Source: Lachnospiraceae bacterium AC2028 | GTDB lineage: Bacteria > Bacillota > Clostridia > Lachnospirales > Lachnospiraceae | Direction of reading: 5' to 3' | DNA: 64,000 nt | Assembly: GCA_000702685.1 (NCBI GenBank) | Contig: JNJD01000006.1 | Location: forward strand, 434,001 to 498,000 | Shown here: positions 55,705-63,416 of the stretch, in pieces | Position numbering within the stretch: the first letter of the stretch is position 1 | Layout of the letters: each line of letters opens with the position of its first letter | Made by a program: the position numbers and the translations under genes | Notes under the pieces: model-generated | Told to the model about the DNA's origin: nothing | The model's input: the letters and a program-made list of their open reading frames with translations, nothing else | The model's database searches: none

Positions 55705-57345
55705 CTACCAGACATAGATATTATGCCAGATCCTGTAGTAGCCTCCTCCGAGCCTTTCAGCCTGTATCACTATGTTGCAGTTTGAAGCACCTATCGTTTT
55801 CAGAGCCGAGTCAAAATAACCCGTTCTGTAATTGCCTTTTCCGTATTCGCTCTCGATGGTCCTGTATAAAGACTCGGGAACCACGTTATAGAAACAGTGA
55901 TCTCCCATTCCGCAGGAAACCATCTGCACTTTGCAATCGGCATAGTATTCGGAAAGCGTAGTGAGCGCATCGCTTTCTTTTAATCCGAATACAGCAAGCT
56001 GGGCCGCTGCATTGGAGTGGTCGATGCTGTTGTTATTGGAGGAGCCGTTTCCGGATCCCGAATTGCCCGATACATCCGGATGCTCCGATTCGTAATCAAG
56101 AGGAACCGAAGGATCGTTATTGATGTACGGATCAAAATATGGATCGTAACCCTCGTATCCGGTACCGGTACCGTCTTCCGCAGCCCCATCCGCAGTCTGC
56201 GCGGATGCCGGTGATGAACTCTCAAGATTTCTGTACTGCGTTCCTTCACAGGCGGGAAGATATATCGAAAGGCTCTTTCTGACATGGGTGCCGGCATAAT
56301 CTCCGTCGGTCCTGTTGAAATAGTCGTACGTAGGGCTTTCCGAATCGTCCCAGGTAACGTCTACATTATAATAACCGTCTCCGAGCCTGACTATGTTCCA
56401 GGCATGGTCCTCACCCGACGATCCCGCACAATAATATGCGGGTATTCCCAGTCTCTGACAAATATACTGGAATGCCCTGGCATATCCCGCACAAACGCTC
56501 TTTCCCTGCACCAGTGCCGAATATGCGCTCTGGTCGAGTGAAGCGCCAGCATCATAGGTAACTCTTTCTATAAGAGCATCATGAACGTATTTTTCCCTCG
56601 AATAATCATCGGGGTACTGTCTGGCTCCCTCTTCTATGGCTGTGGCCGCGGATTCGAAAAGAGCCGTCGCATTCTCGAGGTCATTCGCGATCGTGTAGTA
56701 ACTCAGATCGATCTCAACAACCTTTTTATCCGAAGTGTATTTCACCGTATAAGCGGTCTGTACGTAAAAGAGTTCGGGATGATCTCCGAACACCGCTTCA
56801 AAAACATACTTAACGGCATCAGCCTTTATATCCGTGCAGGGAGCAAAGGATGATACAAGATCGCAGGCATTGGCATATATCTGCTTGTACAGAGCCTGTC
56901 CGTTCGAATCAAGCATTGCATAGTAGGGATATATCTCCGGATCGAATGCAAGATCGGATCCGACGGAACCCTTATCGATGCTGCCTTCAACTTCCCTGGC
57001 CTGTGATTCACTGAGCTGTGTCTCCGTTCCTTCAACAGGCATAAGACCGCTCCTGCCGACTACTTCGTCGGGAATAGCGGTAACGGTGCCGTTATAAGGC
57101 GTATAGGGGATAAGATCAAGCTGTGTGCCCGCCTGCACGGGAAGCGCATCGGGATTGATGCCCGGAAGAATCTGACTCTGCTCACCGGATCCCTGTCCGA
57201 TAAGCCCGCCTTCTCCGTCCTCACCGTAAAGCGCCTTGCTTACCTTATCGGTAAAAGAAGGATTGAACGCACAGAAAAGAACAAAAAGACAAAGGGCAGC
57301 TATGATGGCCGAGAGCCCGATACCAAGCTTTTTCAAAAAGCCCAT
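55705..57345 (-). CDS. Membrane-anchored transglutaminase-like protease/transferase
   Basis: 546 residues from the ATG at 57345 with GGAGGAAGAC before it (a longer frame to 57420 lacks such a site). One N-terminal membrane anchor (LSAIIAALCLFVLFCAF) then an exposed region. The catalytic triad is GKSVCAGYARAFQ (Cys), GEDHAWNIVR (His) and YNVDVTWDDS (Asp). A low-complexity Gly/Ser/Asn linker follows (SGNSGSGNGSSNNN) and a 90-residue C-terminal domain. Outer-face enzyme, substrate unknown. Confidence 0.86.
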   Translation of the reverse strand: MGFLKKLGIGLSAIIAALCLFVLFCAFNPSFTDKVSKALYGEDGEGGLIGQGSGEQSQILPGINPDALPVQAGTQLDLIPYTPYNGTVTAIPDEVVGRSGLMPVEGTETQLSESQAREVEGSIDKGSVGSDLAFDPEIYPYYAMLDSNGQALYKQIYANACDLVSSFAPCTDIKADAVKYVFEAVFGDHPELFYVQTAYTVKYTSDKKVVEIDLSYYTIANDLENATALFESAATAIEEGARQYPDDYSREKYVHDALIERVTYDAGASLDQSAYSALVQGKSVCAGYARAFQYICQRLGIPAYYCAGSSGEDHAWNIVRLGDGYYNVDVTWDDSESPTYDYFNRTDGDYAGTHVRKSLSIYLPACEGTQYRNLESSSPASAQTADGAAEDGTGTGYEGYDPYFDPYINNDPSVPLDYESEHPDVSGNSGSGNGSSNNNSIDHSNAAAQLAVFGLKESDALTTLSEYYADCKVQMVSCGMGDHCFYNVVPESLYRTIESEYGKGNYRTGYFDSALKTIGASNCNIVIQAERLGGGYYRIWHNIYVW

Positions 57346-57445
57346 GTCTTCCTCCTTTCCCGGATGCGATAAAGGCACAAAATCCCATATATATACATAG
57401 TTAAATATATCACAAATCATGACAATATTAAAGTAAAGATTCCGA

Positions 57446-57474
57446 TTGAAATAGGGCGCTCCGAATGTTAAAAT
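57446..57474 (+). promoter_or_regulatory. Promoter of the nitroreductase gene
   Basis: TTGAAA (57446-57451) and TAAAAT (57469-57474) at 17 nt spacing, start about 57481, ribosome site AGGAGG at 57497. Confidence 0.8.
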
Positions 57475-57507
57475 TTTGCGTGAAAAGTTTTAGTCAGGAG
57501 GTACTCC

Positions 57508-58047
57508 ATGGAAACGGTAAAATGTATCAAAGAGCGTCGCAGTGTACGTAAATTCGATGCTTCCAAAGAGATTTCCCGAGAACTTATCGATTCCGTCATC
57601 GATACCGCAAGGTTCGCTCCCAGCTGGAAGAACACTCAGGTAACCCGTTATACCGTGCTTACCGGAGAGGCCAAGGATAAGCTGGCCGGCTGCACCGAGA
57701 TCTGGGCCAAGAACGGCGACATCATGAGAAACGCTCCCATGGTCGTTGCTCTCAGTATCGTTGATAAGAGAAGCGGATATGAAAGAGACGGCTCTCCCTC
57801 CACTCCTCTCGGAAACGGATGGCAGATGTTCGACGCAGGTATCGCTTGTCAGAGTTTTTGTCTCGCAGCTTTTGATGCGGGACTTTCCACCGTCATCATG
57901 GGACTTTATGATGACAATGCCGCTGACGTTATCGGCATTCCCGAAGGACAGATACTTACCGCACTTATAGCCGTCGGTTTCGCAGCGGAATCACCCGAAG
58001 CTCCGAAGCGTAAAGAGCTTTCCGATCTGGTTACATATAAGAGTTGA
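57508..58047 (+). CDS. Nitroreductase-family oxidoreductase
   Basis: 179 residues. N-terminal IKERRSVRKFDASKEISREL (FMN-binding Arg-Ser pattern), PSWKNTQVTRYTVLTG, and MVVALSIVDKRSGY mark the NfsB-like family. It reduces nitro compounds, quinones or flavins with NAD(P)H in the cytosol. First gene of the plus-strand pyrBI unit; separated from pyrB by an attenuator-like hairpin. Confidence 0.88.
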   Translation: METVKCIKERRSVRKFDASKEISRELIDSVIDTARFAPSWKNTQVTRYTVLTGEAKDKLAGCTEIWAKNGDIMRNAPMVVALSIVDKRSGYERDGSPSTPLGNGWQMFDAGIACQSFCLAAFDAGLSTVIMGLYDDNAADVIGIPEGQILTALIAVGFAAESPEAPKRKELSDLVTYKS

Positions 58048-58052
58048 TTTTT

Positions 58053-58083
58053 AAGGACTGATATTTTTATCAGTCCTTTTTTT
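58053..58083 (+). terminator. Attenuator-like hairpin between nitroreductase and pyrB
   Basis: AAGGACTGATA / TATCAGTCCTT with a four-base loop then TTTTTTT. The pyrB ribosome site AGGAGG begins right after the T run. Confidence 0.85.
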
Positions 58084-58101
58084 AGGAGGTATGAGGAATA
58101 T

Positions 58102-59019
58102 ATGAGACATCTGATGAGTCCGCTGGACTTTACACCCGAGGAGCTCGATGCCCTCTTCGATCTTGCCGCAGAGATTGAAAAAGATCCTGCAAGATTTGCC
58201 CACGTCTGTGACGGGCGCATACTTGCCACGGCTTTTTACGAGCCCAGCACAAGAACAAGACTTTCATTCGAGGCAGCCATGCTCAGGCTCGGCGGAAAGG
58301 TCATAGGCTTTTCCGATGCGGGTTCTTCATCCGCTGCCAAGGGAGAAAGCGTATCCGATACGATAAAGGTCATCTCCCAGTATGCGGATATCTGCGCAAT
58401 GAGACATCCCAAGGAAGGTGCCGCATATGTCGCAGCCTCCAAATCGGAGATACCCGTCATCAACGCAGGCGACGGCGGACATCAGCACCCTACACAGACC
58501 CTTGCGGATCTGATGACAATAAGAAGCATGCACGGAAAGCTCGGCGGCTTCACCATCGGACTTTGCGGAGACCTTAAGTTCGGGCGCACGGTACATTCGC
58601 TCATCAACGCACTTGTAAGATATGAGGACATAAGCTTTGTCTTCATCTCCCCTCCCGAGCTGAAGGTTCCCGATTACATCACCGAGATGTTAAACGAAAA
58701 AAACATTCCCTACACCGAAGTCATAAAGCTTGAAGATGTCATAGCCGATCTCGATATGCTCTATATGACAAGAGTCCAGAAAGAAAGATTCTTCAACGAA
58801 GAGGACTACGTAAGACTGAAGGATTTCTACATCCTCACCAAGGAAAAGATGAATCTTGCCGGAAAGGATATGCTCGTACTCCATCCTCTTCCCAGAGTCA
58901 ACGAGATATCGGTAGAGGTGGACGAAGACCCGAGAGCATGCTACTTCAAGCAGGTCAAATACGGAATGTACGTAAGAATGGCTCTCATCATGACACTTTT
59001 AGGAATCAAGGAGGCGTGA
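58102..59019 (+). CDS. pyrB: Aspartate carbamoyltransferase catalytic subunit
   Basis: 305 residues. [19 protein letters not shown] is the carbamoyl-phosphate site, [20 protein letters not shown] the aspartate site, and [11 protein letters not shown] the domain-closing loop. Makes carbamoyl aspartate in pyrimidine synthesis. With pyrI, it forms the E. coli-like class B enzyme inhibited by CTP. Its only possible upstream start point is the nitroreductase promoter or the 54-nt gap. Confidence 0.97.
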   Translation: MRHLMSPLDFTPEELDALFDLAAEIEKDPARFAHVCDGRILATAFYEPSTRTRLSFEAAMLRLGGKVIGFSDAGSSSAAKGESVSDTIKVISQYADICAMRHPKEGAAYVAASKSEIPVINAGDGGHQHPTQTLADLMTIRSMHGKLGGFTIGLCGDLKFGRTVHSLINALVRYEDISFVFISPPELKVPDYITEMLNEKNIPYTEVIKLEDVIADLDMLYMTRVQKERFFNEEDYVRLKDFYILTKEKMNLAGKDMLVLHPLPRVNEISVEVDEDPRACYFKQVKYGMYVRMALIMTLLGIKEA

Positions 59020-59025
59020 TAATCT

Positions 59026-59463
59026 ATGCTTAATGTAGGAAAGATCGAAGAAGGCTTCGTCCTTGACCATATACAGGCCGGCAAATCAATGAGCATCTAC
59101 GAGCATCTCGGACTCGATAAGATGGATTGCACGGTTGCGATAATAAAGAATGCCCGTTCCAAGATAATGGGAAAGAAAGACATCCTGAAGGTAGAATGTG
59201 ATATAGATACTCTCGATCTCGATGTCCTCGCATTCATCGATCACAACATCACGATCAACGTCATCAAGGCCGGGGAGATAATAGAAAAAAGAAGCCTCAA
59301 GCTTCCCAAGGAAGTAAAGAATGTCATCAAGTGCAGAAACCCCAGATGCATAACTTCCATCGAACAGGAACTTCCCCACATCTTCTTCCTTGCCGATGAG
59401 GAGAAGGAAATCTACAGATGCAAATACTGTGAAGAGAAATTCTCACAGAAGGATAAATTCTGA
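59026..59463 (+). CDS. pyrI: Aspartate carbamoyltransferase regulatory subunit
   Basis: 145 residues. N-terminal allosteric domain (EEGFVLDHIQAGKSMSIYEH) and a C-terminal zinc domain with Cys4: CRNPRCI and CKYCEEKF. It binds CTP/ATP and tunes the catalytic trimers. The gene lies 6 nt after pyrB. Confidence 0.95.
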   Translation: MLNVGKIEEGFVLDHIQAGKSMSIYEHLGLDKMDCTVAIIKNARSKIMGKKDILKVECDIDTLDLDVLAFIDHNITINVIKAGEIIEKRSLKLPKEVKNVIKCRNPRCITSIEQELPHIFFLADEEKEIYRCKYCEEKFSQKDKF

Positions 59464-59478
59464 TCTTAAAGCAAACAT

Positions 59479-59515
59479 AAAAAACTGCCGCATCGATGCG
59501 GCAGTTTTCTGTTTT
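59479..59515. terminator. Bidirectional terminator between pyrI and the CmpB-like gene
   Basis: AAAACTGCCGCAT / ATGCGGCAGTTTT, T runs on both strands, serving the two convergent genes. Confidence 0.85.
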
Positions 59516-59540
59516 GCTCAGAAACGCTTCACGTTCCGGA

Positions 59541-60515
59541 TTATTTATTCTTTGATGCTTTCTTGAGTTCTTCAAGTGCTTCGTAGTAATCATCCGAAAT
59601 GATCGAAGGATTGGATCTGATGATATTTCTGATGAAGAGCTTCTTAAGCGTTCCCCCAAGAGACGTGAATGAAGCATGCTCCTTGATGACGGAAGCATAC
59701 TTTTCTCCGAGCGTCCTGATCTCTTCCATGATCTCTTTGCCGGAATCGGGAATGATCTTATCGGAAATATCGGAAACATTCTTGCGTACAAATTCCAGCC
59801 TGCGCTTTACATCGTCGCTGAAATCATCGAACTTATCGCTGACACCGTCCGCGAACTCGGCAACCTTTCCGCTCACGCCCTCCGTAAATTCATCATATCT
59901 TTCTCCGACTTCTTCTGCCAGAACCGCATAGATGACATCAAGACGCTTCTGCATGAGCTGCATCTCGTGGCGCGCCTCTTCCATCTTCACAAGTATTGCA
60001 CGCAGATCCATTGCGGCTTTGAACGAAATGATGAAGTCAATCACCGCTATTCCCATGACCACGGAATCCGCTATGGTGATCTGAGTAAGGCTGAACATTT
60101 TCATAAGTGCGGTCACAGGTTTTTGCAGGATCCTGTTGACTACGAATGTGGCAACGAACCAGCCGAGCGAAGCACCGAGACAAATATGGCCGTTTAAGTT
60201 GAATTTCTCCTTGGAATAATCCCAGTATCTGACCTTGAACAGATGCTGCATCAGTTCACCCGTCACATATTCAAGCACCGTGGCACAGATCATTCCCGAG
60301 AAACATTCAAGCAGAACATTTCCTTCAAAGGGAGCTGCGGCAACAAGCATCACACACACTCCGCTTCCGTATATCGGAAGGAAAGGTCCCTTCATGAAAC
60401 CTCTGTTAACAAGCTTTCTTTCCTTGAATGAGCAATATGCGGTTTCCCATATGAATCCGATGACCGAATATATGCAAAACAAAAATATCCATTCGGCGTA
60501 AAGATATTTACCCAT
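59541..60515 (-). CDS. CmpB-like putative ABC-transporter membrane protein with coiled-coil tail
   Basis: 324 residues. The first 190 carry the CmpB-like permease core (EWIFLFCIYSVIGFIWETAY, LVNRGFMKGPFLPIYGSG, RYWDYSKEKFNLNGHICLG) with about five membrane segments. The last 130 residues form an amphipathic coiled coil (VSGKVAEFADGVSDKFDDFS). No ABC ATPase is adjacent, so transport is doubtful. Function unknown; the family occurs widely in Firmicutes. Confidence 0.75.
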   Translation of the reverse strand: MGKYLYAEWIFLFCIYSVIGFIWETAYCSFKERKLVNRGFMKGPFLPIYGSGVCVMLVAAAPFEGNVLLECFSGMICATVLEYVTGELMQHLFKVRYWDYSKEKFNLNGHICLGASLGWFVATFVVNRILQKPVTALMKMFSLTQITIADSVVMGIAVIDFIISFKAAMDLRAILVKMEEARHEMQLMQKRLDVIYAVLAEEVGERYDEFTEGVSGKVAEFADGVSDKFDDFSDDVKRRLEFVRKNVSDISDKIIPDSGKEIMEEIRTLGEKYASVIKEHASFTSLGGTLKKLFIRNIIRSNPSIISDDYYEALEELKKASKNK

Positions 60516-60536
60516 GATCTTTCCTTTATAGATTTA

Positions 60537-60560
60537 CTGCCTGACATTTAAGCCAGGCAG
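60537..60560. other. Hairpin after the CobW-like pair
   Basis: CTGCCTG / CAGGCAG with a ten-base loop, no T run on the minus strand. Possible weak terminator or decay barrier between the 60581 gene and the CmpB-like gene. Confidence 0.35.
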
Positions 60561-60580
60561 ATAAGCATTACGTTTTTCTT

Positions 60581-61534
60581 TTACGCAGTGAACGAAACAA
60601 CCGCATCCTTGGGCTCGCGCGATTTTTCAATGGAAACCGCGTGAAGAACCGGACCTTCTCCTCCGTATTCCGCAAAGAATTCCTTCTTTACCACGGCAGT
60701 GACGACAACCCAGTCCTTATCCTTTACAGGCTCCTGACCGTCTCCGTATTTACATGCATATCCGAGGAATGCCATATCCTGTGCACAGCACGTCATTGCC
60801 ATTCTGCCCGGAATGAAATACCCTTTCGGGAAATCGGGAGGTGTCATGCAAAGTGCCTGGAATACGATTTTCTTGCCTTCATATCTTTCAAGATGATCCA
60901 TAGCATCCAGATAAAAGATACCGTACGCATTGGTGTCGAGTACAAGCTCCTCGGACTTGAGATCATAGGGAAGATCTTCCTCAAAGATCTCGTTGATCTC
61001 ACCGTTTGCATCTTCAAACACGATATCCGCGCTCTGATTGACAGCCTTTATATTTCTTCTGTATGCAGGAAGATCGTTCCTTACATTGTCGCATCTGTTG
61101 AAGACGATCATCTCGGAATTTCTGATCTGCTCCGCAAGAAGCGACTTCATATTTGTGTAATACACAGGGAATGTGGAAGCATCAATAATGGTTATCTGCT
61201 GTGCGAGCTTCCAATTATCCGGCATCTTGAAATCCTTGAAATTCCACATGCCGTTCCACTCGATTATGATCCTGTCGGGCTTGTATGTTTTCTCGATCGC
61301 GGCAAGCTGCATCGGATTCATCTGTTCCTCATCCTCGATAAGGATCATATCGGTATTCGACTTTTTCATCAGCTCAGCCGGATACTCTTCCTCTCCCTCT
61401 TCGCAGAGGATGAGCAGTGTATTTCCCTTGATACGGAAATAATCCTGACCGAGAGTGAACTTGATGAACTCGGTCTTGCCCGCCTCAAGAAATCCGTTGA
61501 TCATATAAACCTGTTTGGGTTTTCCTGCAAACAT
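60581..61534 (-). CDS. Divergent CobW-family GTPase fused to a DUF1980-like C-terminal domain
   Basis: 317 residues from the ATG at 61534, with AAGGAG 6 nt before it. N-terminal P-loop YMINGFLEAGKTEFIKFTLG and FNRCDNVRND as G4; the CXCC motif of canonical CobW proteins is missing. The C-terminal third has GRMAMTCCAQDMAFLGYAC, resembling the C-terminal region of YcgQ-type (TIGR03943/DUF1980) proteins with a double-Cys site. The ribosome site lies in the stop of the upstream gene, so the two are coupled. I infer a metal-trafficking pair. Confidence 0.75.
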   Translation of the reverse strand: MFAGKPKQVYMINGFLEAGKTEFIKFTLGQDYFRIKGNTLLILCEEGEEEYPAELMKKSNTDMILIEDEEQMNPMQLAAIEKTYKPDRIIIEWNGMWNFKDFKMPDNWKLAQQITIIDASTFPVYYTNMKSLLAEQIRNSEMIVFNRCDNVRNDLPAYRRNIKAVNQSADIVFEDANGEINEIFEEDLPYDLKSEELVLDTNAYGIFYLDAMDHLERYEGKKIVFQALCMTPPDFPKGYFIPGRMAMTCCAQDMAFLGYACKYGDGQEPVKDKDWVVVTAVVKKEFFAEYGGEGPVLHAVSIEKSREPKDAVVSFTA

Positions 61535-61544
61535 ATGAAACTCC

Positions 61545-62780
61545 TTAAGCAAAAAGTTCTTTCAGCTTATCTTCTTTAAGATCGGATCCGATGACACAGA
61601 TCTTGCCGGTAACCTGGGGCTTTCCGGAACGTACATTGGTCTCTTCGGGAACATAATCATAATAGATCCAGGTTCCGTCTTCGGCGGGTACCATTCCCTT
61701 TGCCCTGAGGATGACACCGTACTCACCGGAATCAAGTGCCTTGAGGATGGATTCAATACGCTCGGAAGTGAACTTAACGGGTGATTCGATTCCCCAGCTT
61801 GTAAAGATCTCATCGGCATCGTGTCCGTGATGATGGTGATGATGATGTTCGTGATCGTCATCATCGTCATCGTGGTGGTGATGATGGCAGCACTCGTGAT
61901 CATCGTCGTCATCGTCATCGTCGTGGTGATGGTGATGGCAGCACTCGTGATCATCGTCGTCATCGTCGTGGTGATGATGATGACAGCACTCGTGATCATC
62001 GTCGTCATGGTGATGGTGATGGCAGCACTCGTGATCATCGTCGTCATCGTCATCATCTTCATCGTGATGATGGTGGCAGCAGCACTCTTCGTCATGATCG
62101 TCGTGGTCATGATGATGGTGGTGATGATGTTCGGGAGCCTCCTTAGCCTTCTCCATCATTTCTTCGAGAAGCGAATCGATGCTGTCATTTCCCTCAATGG
62201 CGTCGAGAACCGCTTTGGCATCAAGCTGATCGAGAGGTGTGGTGATGACCGTGGCTTTGGGATTGTGCTCCTTGACTATGGCAACCGCTTCTGCGATCTT
62301 TTCCGCGGATGCGGTATCGGTACGGCTGAGGATGACTGTGCCCGCATACTCGATCTGGTTTACAAAGAACTCACCGAAGTTCTTGGAATACATCTTTGCT
62401 TTGGAAGCATCAACAACGGCAACTGCGGAATTGATCTTGACATCAAGTTCTCCGGCAACTCTTTCGATAGCCTTGAGAACATCGGAAAGCTTTCCTACGC
62501 CCGAAGGCTCGATAAGGATCCTCTCGGGAGAATAGGTATTGATAACTTCCTTAAGTGATGTTCCGAAATCGCCTACAAGTGAGCAGCAGATACAGCCCTG
62601 GCTCATCTCCTTGATCTCTATACCCGATTCTTCAAGGAATCCGCCGTCTATTCCGATCTCACCGAATTCATTTTCGATCAGTACGGTCTTGGTTGCATCA
62701 ATGGCATCCTTAAGAAGCTTTTTGATAAGTGTGGTCTTGCCTGCGCCGAGAAAGCCGCTGACAACGTCAATTCTGGTCAT
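61545..62780 (-). CDS. CobW/COG0523 metallochaperone GTPase with giant His/Asp/Cys insert
   Basis: 411 residues from the ATG at 62780 (GGAGG before it). G1 is VVSGFLGAGKTTLIKKLL, then GCICCSLVGDF (CXCC metal motif), EPSGVGKLSDVLKAIERV and LSRTDTASAEK (G4-like). Residues about 215-322 are almost only His, Asp, Glu and Cys: five Cys-Cys pairs, each followed by four or five His and then an Asp run. A C-terminal CobW domain follows. Family proteins hand zinc or nickel/cobalt to client enzymes using GTP. The insert should store or buffer several metal ions. Confidence 0.9.
   Translation of the reverse strand: MTRIDVVSGFLGAGKTTLIKKLLKDAIDATKTVLIENEFGEIGIDGGFLEESGIEIKEMSQGCICCSLVGDFGTSLKEVINTYSPERILIEPSGVGKLSDVLKAIERVAGELDVKINSAVAVVDASKAKMYSKNFGEFFVNQIEYAGTVILSRTDTASAEKIAEAVAIVKEHNPKATVITTPLDQLDAKAVLDAIEGNDSIDSLLEEMMEKAKEAPEHHHHHHHDHDDHDEECCCHHHHDEDDDDDDDDHECCHHHHHDDDDHECCHHHHHDDDDDDHECCHHHHHDDDDDDDDHECCHHHHHDDDDDDHEHHHHHHHGHDADEIFTSWGIESPVKFTSERIESILKALDSGEYGVILRAKGMVPAEDGTWIYYDYVPEETNVRSGKPQVTGKICVIGSDLKEDKLKELFA
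61820..62132 (-). repeat. Tandem codon repeat coding for the His/Asp/Cys insert
   Basis: Five imperfect units of about 45-60 bp, each coding His-Glu-Cys-Cys-His5-Asp(4-8). The trinucleotide runs (CAC/CAT, GAT/GAC) predict replication slippage, so copy number should vary among strains. Confidence 0.9.
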
Positions 62781-62802
62781 TGTATATACCTCCGATAAAT
62801 CA

Positions 62803-62850
62803 TAAAAACCCGCAATGAGTCCGGGAGGAAAAAACTCCCGGATCATGCGG
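62803..62850 (-). terminator. Terminator of RNase P RNA
   Basis: Outer stem CCGCA / TGCGG and inner CCGGGAG / CTCCCGG, then TTTTT on the minus strand. Only 22 nt separate it from the CobW start at 62780, with no room for a separate promoter. Confidence 0.7.
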
Positions 62851-62865
62851 AAAAATTTATTGTTT

Positions 62866-63215
62866 AAGCGAAACTGTAAGCCGGGTTCTGTCTTAAAGCA
62901 TACGCTTCGGGACGATCATCTATCTAGTACGTACGTTGCCGCACGCATCAAGCGACCTACCTGAAAGACGGGCGGGCAGCCCTTAACCTTTCTGTTTGGT
63001 CTTGCTCCGGATGGGGTTTACACGACTTCGCATGTTACCATGCGAATGGTGGTCTCTTACACCGCCTTTTCACCCTTACCTGCCTGAAGCAGGCGGTTAT
63101 TTTCTGTTGCACTGTCCCGGGAGTTTCCTCCGCCGGACGTTATCCGGCATCCTGCCCTCTGGAGCCCGGACTTTCCTCACGGATCCTGAGATCCCCGCGA
63201 TCGTCCGTTTCGCTC
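62866..63215 (-). ncRNA. rnpB: RNase P RNA
   Basis: About 350 nt. The minus strand starts GAGCGAAACGGACGATCGC, then shows the invariant GAGGAAAGTCCGGGCTCC, later GGTAGGTCGC and the 3' signature GACAGAACCCGGCTTA. The ends pair (GCGAAAC with GTTTCGC, helix P1). The catalytic RNA trims the 5' leader of tRNA precursors. TATAAT at 63223-63228 gives the promoter; an adjacent TTGACA is only 7 nt from it and cannot be the -35. Confidence 0.95.
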
Positions 63216-63222
63216 AAAATCA

Positions 63223-63228
63223 ATTATA
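63223..63228 (-). promoter_or_regulatory. -10 box of rnpB
   Basis: TATAAT on the minus strand, 7-8 nt before the inferred 5' end of RNase P RNA. The -35 is poor. Confidence 0.7.
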
Positions 63229-63246
63229 CAGCACGTGTCAAATATG

Positions 63247-63289
63247 AAAAAACACGGATTACTTCATCGCTTCGCGATTCCCGTAATCC
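63247..63289 (-). terminator. Probable terminator of the partial kinase gene
   Basis: GGATTAC / GTAATCC with an inner ATCGC / GCGAT stem, followed by GTGTTTTTT on the minus strand. Confidence 0.7.
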
Positions 63290-63308
63290 TAAAAACATTC
63301 GCAACTCC

Positions 63309-63410
63309 GCGTATTTTTTCAAAATACGCAATTGCTCATGTTTTTGGCGGGGCAATAATGCAGCAATTCGAATTAATGCAAGCATTATTCGCATTGCTGC
63401 ATTTTGCCCC
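63309..63410. repeat. Two further palindromes between the kinase gene and rnpB
   Basis: GCGTATTTT / AAAATACGC (63309-63329) and a long imperfect stem from GGGGCAATAATGCAGCAATT to its partner ending TTTTGCCCC (63349-63410). Together with the terminator this gives three hairpins in about 165 bp. The last has a T run only on the plus strand, where there is no gene. Confidence 0.6.
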
Positions 63411-63416
63411 TGTTTT

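Noticed and set aside
60641-61579. Plus-strand 312-residue frame
   Set aside because: Antisense of the divergent CobW gene; no start signal, and the minus frame has a P-loop and coupled ribosome site.
61820-62132. Possible CRISPR-like tandem repeat
   Set aside because: The repeat keeps one reading frame, has no unique spacers and encodes His/Cys/Asp blocks.
61821-62558. Plus-strand 245-residue frame, extremely hydrophobic start (Met/Val/Ile runs)
   Set aside because: It is the complement of the His/Asp repeat codons of the CobW gene; antisense of CAY/GAY codons gives Val, Ile and Met. No ribosome site and no promoter.
63223-63238. TTGACA as the -35 of rnpB
   Set aside because: Only seven bases separate it from TATAAT; spacing is impossible for a vegetative promoter.
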